A stretch of DNA of 5,686 bases, taken from NCBI GenBank assembly GCA_013329565.1, contig DUJZ01000151.1, forward strand, positions 1 to 5,686, read 5' to 3'. Each line of letters opens with the position of its first letter. Positions within the stretch are counted from its first letter, which is position 1. Shown piece after piece: positions 1-5,000 of this stretch. This stretch comes from Methanomassiliicoccales archaeon. Lineage in GTDB: Archaea > Thermoplasmatota > Thermoplasmata > Methanomassiliicoccales > UBA472. The notes below the pieces were generated by a model. It was not told the DNA's origin and did no database searches. It saw only the letters and a program-made list of their open reading frames with translations. The position numbers and the translations under genes are program-made.

Positions 1-2
1 AT

Positions 3-65
3 CCCAACGAGGCCTGGCGAAGAGTCGAAGCTCCGTACGCCGGGCCTTTCAATGGATTTCATTAA
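3..65 (+). CDS. Possible 3' end of an unidentified upstream gene (partial)
   Basis: Frame 3 reads a protein-like tail of 20 residues (PNEAWRRVEAPYAGPFNGFH) and stops at TAA 63-65. A T6 tract follows about 20 bases later, as expected for the end of an archaeal transcript. Frame 1 is also open, to TGA 112-114, and has somewhat higher third-position GC, so the frame is uncertain. The piece is too short to assign to a family. It converges on the broken minus-strand gene that ends at 119. Confidence 0.3.
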   Translation, partial: PNEAWRRVEAPYAGPFNGFH

Positions 66-78
66 CTGGACATCGCTT

Positions 79-92
79 AAAACCTTTTTTAT
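79..92 (+). terminator. T-tract, probable archaeal terminator
   Basis: A run of six T (85-90) lies just after the putative stop of the upstream plus-strand gene. No clear hairpin precedes it. Archaeal RNA polymerase commonly terminates on T-runs alone. This is an inference from position and composition only. Confidence 0.35.
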
Positions 93-118
93 CATCGATC
101 GAAGGCTCAAATGATGAG

Positions 119-625
119 TCAATATAGGCGGGTCATGAGCTTGTCGGGCGGGACCTCCTGCGGGCTGTTCAGGTACTCCTCCCACATGTACGAGGCCGGG
201 GTATTCTGGATAGATGATTCGTTGGCTGTTCAGGCACTCCTCCCACATGTACGAGGCCGGGGTGTGCCCGTTGACCTTCATCCACTACAACATGCTGTTG
301 TAGCTGTCCGCCGATCGGTCGTAAGGACCGATATGCATCGCCGTGGCAGCACGGACCGCGGCAGTTTGATCGTCTTAGCGTTACCGGCATCGATGCCTTT
401 CCCGATTATCGGAAAACCGACCTCCATGTCCATGAGATCGCCCTCCCAACTGCGATAGAGCGCGAACGGCGGACTTACGCACTGGACGCCTTTTCCCAGG
501 TGTGGATACAGATCTCCGAACATCCTTCCCCCTACCGCCGGTATCTCGGTCACCTTGACCTTCTCCCGGATGGCTGTTGCCGGAGTCTCCTTGGTGTTGA
601 TCATCTCGATGGACGCCATGATCAT
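119..625 (-). pseudogene. Broken GyrI-like (AraC effector-binding type) small-molecule-binding protein
   Basis: Read across three reading frames, the minus strand encodes a stand-alone GyrI-like domain of roughly 150-160 residues, the usual size for this family. The first part (ATG at 625 or 619) runs ETPATAIREKVKVTEIP, then a GRMFGDLYPHLGK stretch, PPFALYRSWEGDLMDMEVGF and PIIGKG. This is the first half of the fold. Restoring one base near 353-364 shifts into ATAMHIGPYDRSADSYNSML, the typical second-half 'HxGPYD' motif. A TAG at 285-287 follows, then WMKVNGHTPASYMWEE, with the conserved Glu region. A 40-bp direct repeat plus 21-bp filler then shifts the frame. The second copy gives MWEEYLNSPQEVPPDK and a natural end at TGA 119-121. 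Related proteins bind drugs or other small ligands, as single domains or fused to AraC/MerR regulators. With three independent lesions it is very unlikely to make a working protein. An upstream ATG at 646 is also in frame, but the promoter-like box at 650-656 favours 625. Confidence 0.85.
163..263. repeat. 40-bp direct repeat (163-202 and 224-263) with 21-bp filler
   Basis: The two copies differ at one base (T174 versus C235) and start 61 bases apart. They lie inside the GyrI-like reading frame, where they duplicate the TPASYMWEE(Y/C)LNS segment. The 21 bases between them (203-223) match neither the sequence after the second minus-strand copy nor the sequence before the first. This is therefore not a plain 61-bp tandem duplication. 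Because 61 is not a multiple of three, the insertion breaks the frame. Confidence 0.9.
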
Positions 626-649
626 CGGAAAAGATCTAGAACGCATGGA

Positions 650-656
650 GATAAAG
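650..656 (-). promoter_or_regulatory. TATA-like box upstream of the broken GyrI-like gene
   Basis: The minus strand reads CTTTATC, centred about 28 bases upstream of the ATG at 625. This would give a nearly leaderless transcript. It resembles the TTTTATC box in front of the CDF exporter gene in this window. The call is based on motif and spacing only. Confidence 0.35.
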
Positions 657-690
657 GATTTGTTAAGAGAATGGTGAAAGTGTTTTCGAT

Positions 691-1074
691 CTACATCGCT
701 TCGTACGGAAGCGCCTCGTGATCGATGTCCCTGCCCTTTTTCTCCGCGGCCTCGATGGATTCGTCAGCCATGGACCGCTTCAGAACGCAAACGGTGCGCT
801 GCAAGGCGATGATGTCGTCCAGCATCGACTGGGCGATCCACACGGCGGAGAGGAGCTCCTCGAACTTCTTGCGCTGGGCCATGGCCTCGATCTCGTGCAA
901 TACCGCCGGGTTGTACAGCGTGTTGCGATTTACTCTACCCAACGCTGAAACCTCATCGATCTGCCTCTCGTAGGCGTTCAACTGGTTGGAGTACATGACC
1001 TGCAGGACCCTGAGGGCCACGATCTCGTTCGCCGCCTCATCCACGACCGGGGTTTCGACCTTCCCTTTCTTCAT
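691..1074 (-). CDS. Hypothetical 127-residue helical protein
   Basis: I do not recognise this family. The chosen ATG (1074-1072) follows GGTGAG at 1083-1078, a plausible ribosome site with short spacing. An in-frame extension to 1119 adds 15 residues with no ribosome site, so it is less likely. The product is soluble and almost entirely helix-like. Residues about 10-50 and 58-115 are rich in Leu, Ala, Glu, Lys and Gln (for example HEIEAMAQRKKFEELL and DDIIALQRTVCVLKRS), which suggests a helical hairpin or coiled coil. The N-terminus is basic and there is no signal peptide or membrane segment. The length and helical pattern recall small coiled-coil chaperone or adaptor proteins such as prefoldins, but no central hairpin is evident and I do not assign it there. 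Codon usage fits the neighbours. It is divergent from the aminotransferase and ends at TAG. Confidence 0.7.
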   Translation of the reverse strand: MKKGKVETPVVDEAANEIVALRVLQVMYSNQLNAYERQIDEVSALGRVNRNTLYNPAVLHEIEAMAQRKKFEELLSAVWIAQSMLDDIIALQRTVCVLKRSMADESIEAAEKKGRDIDHEALPYEAM

Positions 1075-1130
1075 GTTCTCACCAGTGCACGTCAACTGAG
1101 CGTTGCGCGTACGAGCCAACTGCGTTCAAC

Positions 1131-1140
1131 ATCATATGCT
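1131..1140 (-). promoter_or_regulatory. Possible TATA box for the 127-residue protein gene
   Basis: The minus strand reads AGCATATGAT. Transcription starting about 25 bases downstream, near 1110, would leave a leader of about 35 bases that contains the GGTGAG site at 1083-1078. The match is weak but the spacing is sensible. Confidence 0.35.
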
Positions 1141-1163
1141 TTTCCCGGAGGGGGCACCAGATA

Positions 1164-1174
1164 GGATATTAATT
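1164..1174 (+). promoter_or_regulatory. TATA box for the aminotransferase gene
   Basis: GGATATTAATT is an AT-rich island in GC-rich DNA, centred about 30 bases before the ATG at 1200. Transcription would begin within a few bases of the start codon. The bases before the ATG (CACAGTGCGATAAC) contain no Shine-Dalgarno sequence, so the mRNA is probably leaderless. The box is inferred from position and composition. Confidence 0.55.
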
Positions 1175-1199
1175 CCTTCAACGTTCACAGTGCGATAAC

Positions 1200-2357
1200 A
1201 TGGCCCGCGATTTCAGCCAGAGGTCCAGATCCATCGTCCAGTCCGAGATCAGGAACATGACGCTGGAGTGCAACCGGCTGGGCGGAATAAACCTGGCTCA
1301 GGGCGTCTGCGATACGGACACCCCACGCGAGGTCATAGAGGGAGCGCATCGGGCCGCTCTGGACGGCGTGAACGCCTACACCCGCTACGACGGTTTACCG
1401 GTGCTCAGGAACGCCATAGCCAAGAAGTTCAGGGAGTTCAACCGCCTGGAGGTCGACCCGGAAGGGGAGGTGGTCTGCACCGCCGGAGCGACCGGGGCCT
1501 TCTACTGCGCCTGCATGGCCTTGCTGAGCGAGGGCGACGAGGTCATCGTTCTCGAACCGTACTACGGATATCATGTCAACACCCTGCTGGCCATGGGAGC
1601 GGTTCCGCGATTCGTCAGCATGCACCCGCCCGAATGGGAGCTGGACCAGGAGAAGGTCAAGGAGGCCATCGGTCCAAGGACCAAGGCCATCATCGTCAAC
1701 ACTCCCTCGAACCCGTCAGGCAAGGTCTTCAGCCGGTCAGAGCTGAAAGGGCTGGTGGACCTGGCGGTCGATCACGACCTGTTCATCTTCTCTGACGAGA
1801 TCTACGAGTACTTTGTCTACGACGATAGGCAGCACGTCTCCCCATTATCGTTCCAGGAAGCGAGGGACCGGGTGGTGGTCATCTCCGGTTACTCGAAAAC
1901 GTTCAGCATCACCGGGTGGCGCATCGGCTACGCCGTATGCGACCAGAAATGGGCGCGGATGATCGGCTACATGAACGATCTGGTGTACGTGTGCGCCCCG
2001 GCACCCCTGCAGGTCGGAGTGGCCAAGGGCATCGAGGAGCTGCCAGGCGAGTTCTACCGGCGTTTATGTCAGCAGTATCTGGATAAGAGGGAGATGATGG
2101 TGCGCGGGCTTCAGGAAGGTGGGTTGTACCCGTATGTCCCGCAAGGTTCTTACTACATCCTGGCGGACGTAAGTTCCATTCCGGGAAAGGACTCCAAGGA
2201 GAAGGCGCTGCACATCCTGAAGGAGTGCGGGGTGGCGAGCGTTCCCGGGTCGGCCTTCTACCATGATGGTGGCGAGGACCTGGTCAGGTTCTGCTTCGCC
2301 AAGACGGATAGCGTGCTCAGAACGGCAACGGACCGTTTATCACGGTTGAGATGGTAG
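1200..2357 (+). CDS. Class I/II PLP-dependent aminotransferase
   Basis: This is a complete 385-residue fold-type I transaminase in the cytoplasm, the normal length for the family. It transfers an amino group between an amino acid and a 2-oxoacid through pyridoxal phosphate. The N-terminal substrate segment is INLAQGVCDTDTP (30-42), and YTRYDGLPVLR (60-70) is the usual 'Y..xxGxxxLR' motif. Other motifs are the cofactor-phosphate region TAGATGA (94-100), NTPSNPSGK with the pyridine-contacting Asn171, SDEIYEYFVY with Asp199 and Tyr202, and SGYSKTFSITGWRIGY with Schiff-base Lys233 and Arg241. VRFCFAKTD carries Arg363, which should bind the substrate carboxylate. All key residues are present. The overall pattern is closer to the kynurenine/methionine/aspartate-type aminotransferases than to histidinol-phosphate or tyrosine-specific types, but substrate cannot be read from sequence. 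No ribosome site precedes ATG 1200, and a TATA-like box about 30 bases upstream implies a leaderless mRNA. Its 3' end overlaps the convergent CDF gene by 18 bp. Confidence 0.95.
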   Translation: MARDFSQRSRSIVQSEIRNMTLECNRLGGINLAQGVCDTDTPREVIEGAHRAALDGVNAYTRYDGLPVLRNAIAKKFREFNRLEVDPEGEVVCTAGATGAFYCACMALLSEGDEVIVLEPYYGYHVNTLLAMGAVPRFVSMHPPEWELDQEKVKEAIGPRTKAIIVNTPSNPSGKVFSRSELKGLVDLAVDHDLFIFSDEIYEYFVYDDRQHVSPLSFQEARDRVVVISGYSKTFSITGWRIGYAVCDQKWARMIGYMNDLVYVCAPAPLQVGVAKGIEELPGEFYRRLCQQYLDKREMMVRGLQEGGLYPYVPQGSYYILADVSSIPGKDSKEKALHILKECGVASVPGSAFYHDGGEDLVRFCFAKTDSVLRTATDRLSRLRW

Positions 2358-3212
2358 GACGCATTCCTTCTCCGTCTCCATGTGGATGTTGACCACTATC
2401 CCGGGGATCTTCTGGAGAAGAGCGGTCTCGATGCTCTCCGTCAGGTCGTGAGCCTCGGCCATGGTGGTCTGCGCCTGAACGCACAGATGCATCTCCGCGT
2501 ATACGTTATCGCCAACCCGCCTGGTCTTCAGATCATGATACTGCAGGAAGCCGCCGTGCTCCTCCAGCACCGATTCGATGATCGATTCGGATTCAGGGCA
2601 GCTGTGGTCCATGAGGTCCCGGCAGGTCTTCGCCAGAACGGAATAGGCCATGCGGATCAGCAGCAGCGCCACGATTAGGGCCATGATGGGGTCCAGGACG
2701 TACCATCCGGTCATCTCCGCCAGGAACAGGCCGATGACGATGCCTATGGACGAGACGACGTCCGAGAGAAGGTGCTTGGCGTCCCCCTCCAGGGCGATCG
2801 ATCCGTTCTGATGTGATGAGCGTAACAGCAGGAAGGACATCCCACCGTTCAGGGCGGTGGCGACCAGAGATACCATCAAGGCCAGACCGATGGACGTGAA
2901 TTCCCGGGGTTCGAGCAGGCGCCCCATGCTGGCCACGATTATCAACAGGGCGGCAATAACGATGAGTATGCCCTCCACCAGGCAGGAGATGTTCTCCGCC
3001 CTCTGGTGCCCGTAGCGATGGTCGGCGTCGGCCGGCATCATGGCCACCCTTACAGACGCCAGCATCATGATGGAGGCAGCGATGTTGACTATCGATTCCA
3101 TCGCGTCGGATAGCAAGGCCACCGAGCCGGAGATCAGGTAGGCTGCCAGCTTGATGAAGAATATGAGCAGGCCTACGGCCACCGCCAGCTTAGCAACTTG
3201 CTGCTTTCTCAC
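2340..3212 (-). CDS. Cation diffusion facilitator (CDF) family metal exporter
   Basis: This is a complete 290-residue CDF transporter, which exports divalent metals (Zn, Fe, Mn, Co or similar) from the cytoplasm, normally in exchange for protons and as a homodimer. Six membrane segments are visible at about 8-28, 30-55, 78-97, 107-130, 150-167 and 173-194. TM2 carries LLSDAMESIVNIAAS (34-47), followed by the family loop DADHRYGHQRAE (62-73). TM5 carries GDAKHLLSDVVSS with His147 and Asp151, the usual metal ligands. The cytoplasmic domain (about 200-283) has VGDNVYAEMHLCV and PGIVVNIHMETE, with His226, His242, His255 and His277 as possible ligands. Aligned by eye with E. coli FieF/YiiP, the TM2 ligands Asp45 and Asp49 correspond to Glu39 and Asn43, so metal specificity may differ. 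The start codon is GTG (3212-3210) with no ribosome site, and the TATA-like box at 3242-3236 suggests a leaderless mRNA. It ends at TGA within the aminotransferase 3' end. Confidence 0.93.
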   Translation of the reverse strand: MRKQQVAKLAVAVGLLIFFIKLAAYLISGSVALLSDAMESIVNIAASIMMLASVRVAMMPADADHRYGHQRAENISCLVEGILIVIAALLIIVASMGRLLEPREFTSIGLALMVSLVATALNGGMSFLLLRSSHQNGSIALEGDAKHLLSDVVSSIGIVIGLFLAEMTGWYVLDPIMALIVALLLIRMAYSVLAKTCRDLMDHSCPESESIIESVLEEHGGFLQYHDLKTRRVGDNVYAEMHLCVQAQTTMAEAHDLTESIETALLQKIPGIVVNIHMETEKECVLPSQP

Positions 3213-3223
3213 AGCCTAGGGCA

Positions 3224-3242
3224 GGGTTGAAGCCCGATAAAA
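3224..3242 (-). promoter_or_regulatory. Promoter region of the CDF gene: TATA-like box and imperfect palindrome
   Basis: The minus strand reads TTTTATC at 3242-3236, about 27 bases from the GTG start. Directly downstream, 3235-3224 reads GGGCTTCAACCC, an imperfect inverted repeat in which 8 of 12 positions are symmetric. It lies between the TATA box and the expected transcription start, where an archaeal repressor would act. A metal-responsive regulator would make sense for a metal exporter, but that is speculation. Confidence 0.4.
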
Positions 3243-3273
3243 GGTTTATTCGTTATTTCGGCTTTACCACCGT

Positions 3274-3555
3274 CTACTTCTCCGCCAGGGCCTTCTCGAA
3301 CAGCGCGTCCAGTTCTGTCTCGCTGAGCTTGGGATCGTGCCTGACGAAGAACATGAGAAAGCTCTTGTCCTCGGTGTAGACGACGCGCGAAGGGCGTATG
3401 TTCACGCTCAGCAGCACCTCACCGGTCTCCAGCATCACGTCCACCTGGGTGGCCGCCTTGCCGCCCTTGTTCTTGGTGCGGGAGAGCTTCATGATGCTCT
3501 TACGGTTCGCCTGATACAGGCGCCGGATCCGATCGTCCAATCCTGGTCCGTTCAC
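3274..3555 (-). CDS. Hypothetical 93-residue protein
   Basis: I do not recognise this family. The GTG start (3555-3553) sits about 24 bases downstream of a TATA-like TTTCATAT (3582-3575), so the mRNA may be leaderless. An internal ATG at residue 22 (3492) is an alternative, but no ribosome site precedes it. The N-terminal 33 residues are basic (many Arg and Lys, RTKNKGGKAATQ). The middle is strand-rich (VDVMLETGEVLLSVNIRPS, then VVYTEDKSFLMFFV), and the end is a helix (SETELDALFEKALAEK). It looks like a small cytoplasmic alpha/beta protein, with no signal or membrane segment. It precedes the CDF gene on the same strand by 61 bases. The CDF gene has its own promoter-like box, so an operon is doubtful. 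It ends at TAG and is divergent from the flavocytochrome gene. Confidence 0.7.
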   Translation of the reverse strand: MNGPGLDDRIRRLYQANRKSIMKLSRTKNKGGKAATQVDVMLETGEVLLSVNIRPSRVVYTEDKSFLMFFVRHDPKLSETELDALFEKALAEK

Positions 3556-3574
3556 GACTTAAGAACGCGAAGGG

Positions 3575-3582
3575 ATATGAAA
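3575..3582 (-). promoter_or_regulatory. TATA-like box for the 93-residue protein gene, possibly bidirectional
   Basis: The minus strand reads TTTCATAT, with its centre about 24 bases from the GTG at 3555. On the plus strand the same bases (ATATGAAA) could serve the flavocytochrome gene, giving a leader of about 35 bases that contains the strong ribosome site at 3628-3635. The call rests on motif and spacing only. Confidence 0.4.
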
Positions 3583-3627
3583 AGCTTGCTCCCGAATAGG
3601 TGATGATCGCGCGACGCCCTCTTTTCC

Positions 3628-3635
3628 GGAGGAGG
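3628..3635 (+). promoter_or_regulatory. Strong Shine-Dalgarno site that sets the flavocytochrome start
   Basis: GGAGGAGG lies four bases before the ATG at 3640. It is the best ribosome site in the window. It argues that translation begins, or once began, at 3640 rather than at the GTG at 3772, which has no ribosome site of its own. Confidence 0.75.
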
Positions 3636-3639
3636 AAGG

Positions 3640-3768
3640 ATGAAGAGGAAGAGTGGCTGCAAGGAGCTCCTGGATAGGGAGCTGGGGGAAGCCGTTTACC
3701 GCCGTTCCTTCCTCAACCGGGGAACCGGGCTGATAATGGGGACGGCCCTCTTCACCCTGATATTCTGA
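3640..3768 (+). CDS. 42-residue membrane peptide: N-terminal fragment of the flavocytochrome
   Basis: This short ORF has an excellent ribosome site (GGAGGAGG, four-base gap) and ends at TGA 3766-3768. The product has a charged N-terminus, then YRRSFLNRG, then one hydrophobic segment of about 14 residues (LIMGTALFTLIF). It is in the same frame as the ORF at 3772, with only one sense codon (CTG) between the TGA and the GTG. It therefore reads as TM1 of the flavocytochrome cut off by the stop. The RRSFL followed by a hydrophobic stretch resembles a Tat signal, but there is no cleavage region and no cargo. If it is expressed separately it could be a small membrane subunit coupled to translation of the next ORF. 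Confidence 0.5.
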   Translation: MKRKSGCKELLDRELGEAVYRRSFLNRGTGLIMGTALFTLIF

Positions 3769-3771
3769 CTG

Positions 3772-4638
3772 GTGCAGTCGCCCTCGTCGCTCGGTAACCC
3801 CTCCACAACATTGGCCAATGTCTCGGCCTTCTCTGCCATCGTATTCCTCAGCCTGAACCTCCTGCTACCCACCAGGGCCCGATGGTCGGTGTCGTTGTTC
3901 GGGGGACTGGACCGCATGTACGCCGCCCACTGCACCGTGGGCCGCATCTCTCTGTTCTGGATGTTGATACATCCCTTGGCCCTGGGGCTTGCGAACCTGG
4001 GAGACAGCGAACGACTGCTGGAGATCTTCCTCCCGGCAGCGAACCTGGACATCAGCTTGGGCACGGCATCGCTGATGCTGTTCGTCATCCTATTGCTGCT
4101 CACCATGGTGTTCGCCCTCCCTTACCAGGATTGGCGGAGGAGCCTCCGGTTCATGGGCATGGTGCTCCTGTTGGCCGGAGCGCACGCCCTTCGTGCCGGG
4201 TCAGACGTCGCCGTCCATCCACCACTCTACGCCTGGACCGCTGCGTTGGTGCTTGTGGGAATGGCCTCCTTCCTCTACACCTTCTATCCATATCCTTTCC
4301 TGGGCCCCAGGACGGAGATGGTGATCGATGAGGTGACGCGCTCAAAGGGGACAACGGATATTCTCCTGGAGCATGATGGAAAGTTACGATTTAGAGCGGG
4401 GCAGTTCGTCTACGCGTGTTTCCGGGGAACGGACCGGCAGAACCATCCGTTCTCCATTTCCGGTTGGGACGGCAGGCGTATACGACTGTCCGTCAAGGCC
4501 GCGGGGGACACGACCTCCGTCCTGGCCTCTAAGGTCAAGGAGGGGGATCGCGTGCCAGTGCGGGGACCCTATGGCAGGTTCGGGGAGAAGAGGCCTTCCG
4601 ACAAGGACGAGGTGTGGGTGGCCGGGGGATTAGCATAA
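3772..4638 (+). CDS. Flavocytochrome middle fragment: membrane/heme and FAD-binding domains
   Basis: This open stretch of 288 residues from GTG has no ribosome site, and initiation would depend on coupling to the TGA four bases earlier. Membrane segments lie at about 16-33, 54-73, 94-116, 127-140 and 151-172. The heme pair His53/His67 has the typical 14-residue spacing and is followed by Pro. His138 is present, and Leu125 sits where its partner His is expected. The FAD domain spans about 180-275, with RAGQFVYACF (208-217), NHPFSISGWD (224-233), SVKAAGDTTSVL (240-251) and GPYGRF (265-270). The ORF ends prematurely at TAA 4636-4638, just after VWVAGG, because of the missing G in the run at 4624-4628. 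Alone it would have no NAD(P)H site. Confidence 0.65.
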   Translation: MQSPSSLGNPSTTLANVSAFSAIVFLSLNLLLPTRARWSVSLFGGLDRMYAAHCTVGRISLFWMLIHPLALGLANLGDSERLLEIFLPAANLDISLGTASLMLFVILLLLTMVFALPYQDWRRSLRFMGMVLLLAGAHALRAGSDVAVHPPLYAWTAALVLVGMASFLYTFYPYPFLGPRTEMVIDEVTRSKGTTDILLEHDGKLRFRAGQFVYACFRGTDRQNHPFSISGWDGRRIRLSVKAAGDTTSVLASKVKEGDRVPVRGPYGRFGEKRPSDKDEVWVAGGLA

Positions 4639-4976
4639 CCCCCTTCCTCTCACTGCTGCAGGAGGAGAGGCGGAGCCCCAGCGGACGGAAGATATTCCTG
4701 ATATGGTCCTACCTGGTGCACGGGGAACTGCCGTATGAGCGGGAGATCGTCGGGTCGTTAGAGGAGGCCCTCGGGCTCACCTTCGTGCACTGGAACTCTT
4801 CGGAGCGCGGAAGGATCGACGTCAGGGCCATATCCGAACTTATTGGAGGAGGGTTGGACGGCCGGTGCTTCATGATCTGCGGGCCGCGGGCCATGATGAG
4901 GGCCCTCGGAAGGCAACTGGTGTCCACAGGGGTCGCCCCATCCGACGTGGTGCTGGAGGACTTCAATCTTGTTTGA
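4614..4976 (+). CDS. Flavocytochrome C-terminal fragment: NAD(P)H-binding domain
   Basis: The real continuation of the flavocytochrome starts at about ATT 4629 (ISITPFLSLL, the second half of the VAGG-ISITPF nucleotide loop). It runs 115 residues to TGA 4974-4976. The apparent GTG at 4614 only opens this frame, and no ribosome site supports it. Visible motifs are KIFLIWSYLVHGELPY (strand, then the region holding the reductase 'R/H-ELP' loop), RCFMICGPRAMMRALG (the CGPxxM motif of ferredoxin-reductase-like domains) and the terminal EDFN. It has no independent promoter. If frame 1 and this frame were joined by adding one G, the protein would be continuous. Confidence 0.6.
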   Translation: MGGRGISITPFLSLLQEERRSPSGRKIFLIWSYLVHGELPYEREIVGSLEEALGLTFVHWNSSERGRIDVRAISELIGGGLDGRCFMICGPRAMMRALGRQLVSTGVAPSDVVLEDFNLV

Positions 4977-4979
4977 TGC

Positions 4980-5000
4980 TCACGTGAAAGAAAGTATATA
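4980..5000 (+). promoter_or_regulatory. Promoter of the PRC-barrel gene: TATA box with A-rich BRE and an 8-bp palindrome
   Basis: AAGTATATAA (4993-5002) is a near-ideal archaeal TATA box, preceded by purine-rich GAAAGAAA, which fits a TFB-recognition element. Transcription should start near 5020-5024, leaving about 10 bases of leader with a weak GGTGGT ribosome site before ATG 5033. TCACGTGA (4980-4987), a perfect 8-bp palindrome, abuts the BRE and could be an activator or repressor site. Confidence 0.7.

Larger units (their letters stand above)
3640..4976 (+). pseudogene. Ferric-reductase/NOX-like flavocytochrome, split by an in-frame TGA and a frameshift
   Basis: Read through, this locus encodes a membrane flavocytochrome of about 445 codons, the usual length for ferric-reductase-like proteins. 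These proteins pass electrons from NAD(P)H via FAD and b-type heme across the membrane. The order is a basic N-terminus, six membrane segments, an FAD-binding barrel (HPFS, then GPYGRF) and a nucleotide-binding domain (VAGG-ISITPF, then CFMICGPRAMMRAL, ending EDFN). Two lesions split it. TGA 3766-3768 is in frame after the first membrane segment, where one base change from TGG (Trp) would restore it. One G is missing from the G5 run at 4624-4628, so frame 1 runs into TAA 4636-4638 while the next frame continues perfectly. His53 and His67 (numbered from GTG 3772) match one heme-ligand pair. In the second pair His138 is present, but the partner position is Leu125 (CTC, one base from CAC) in my by-eye alignment. 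Decay is most likely; sequencing error is possible for the G-run. Confidence 0.8.

Noticed and set aside
163..263. CRISPR-like repeat-spacer unit
   Set aside because: There are only two copies, the gap is 21 bases, and the repeat codes for part of a GyrI-like domain. No further repeats, leader or cas genes are present.
285..287. TAG read as pyrrolysine in the GyrI-like frame
   Set aside because: The same gene has a frameshift and a frame-breaking repeat, and three other genes in the window appear to end at TAG, so TAG acts as a normal stop here.
119..646. Transposase or integrase remnant
   Set aside because: A YNSM...NGHTPA pattern first suggested an integrase tail, but HIGPYD, PPFALYRSWEG and MWEEYLNSP fit a GyrI-like domain throughout, and no inverted repeats or target duplications flank it.
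691..1074. Prefoldin subunit
   Set aside because: Length and helices are suggestive, but no central beta-hairpin and no recognisable prefoldin motif are seen.
3766..3768. TGA as selenocysteine
   Set aside because: The position is in a hydrophobic membrane segment, not a redox site. No SECIS-like structure was seen, and a second unrelated lesion exists downstream.
3655..3768. Tat signal peptide (RRSFL plus hydrophobic stretch)
   Set aside because: There is no cleavage region or exported domain. The same frame continues into the flavocytochrome, so this is better read as the cytoplasmic arm plus TM1.
3696..4106. Minus-strand and other-frame ORFs over the flavocytochrome, aminotransferase, CDF and HD genes
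   Set aside because: They have no family-like motifs or ribosome sites and lie fully within better supported genes on the other strand or frame.
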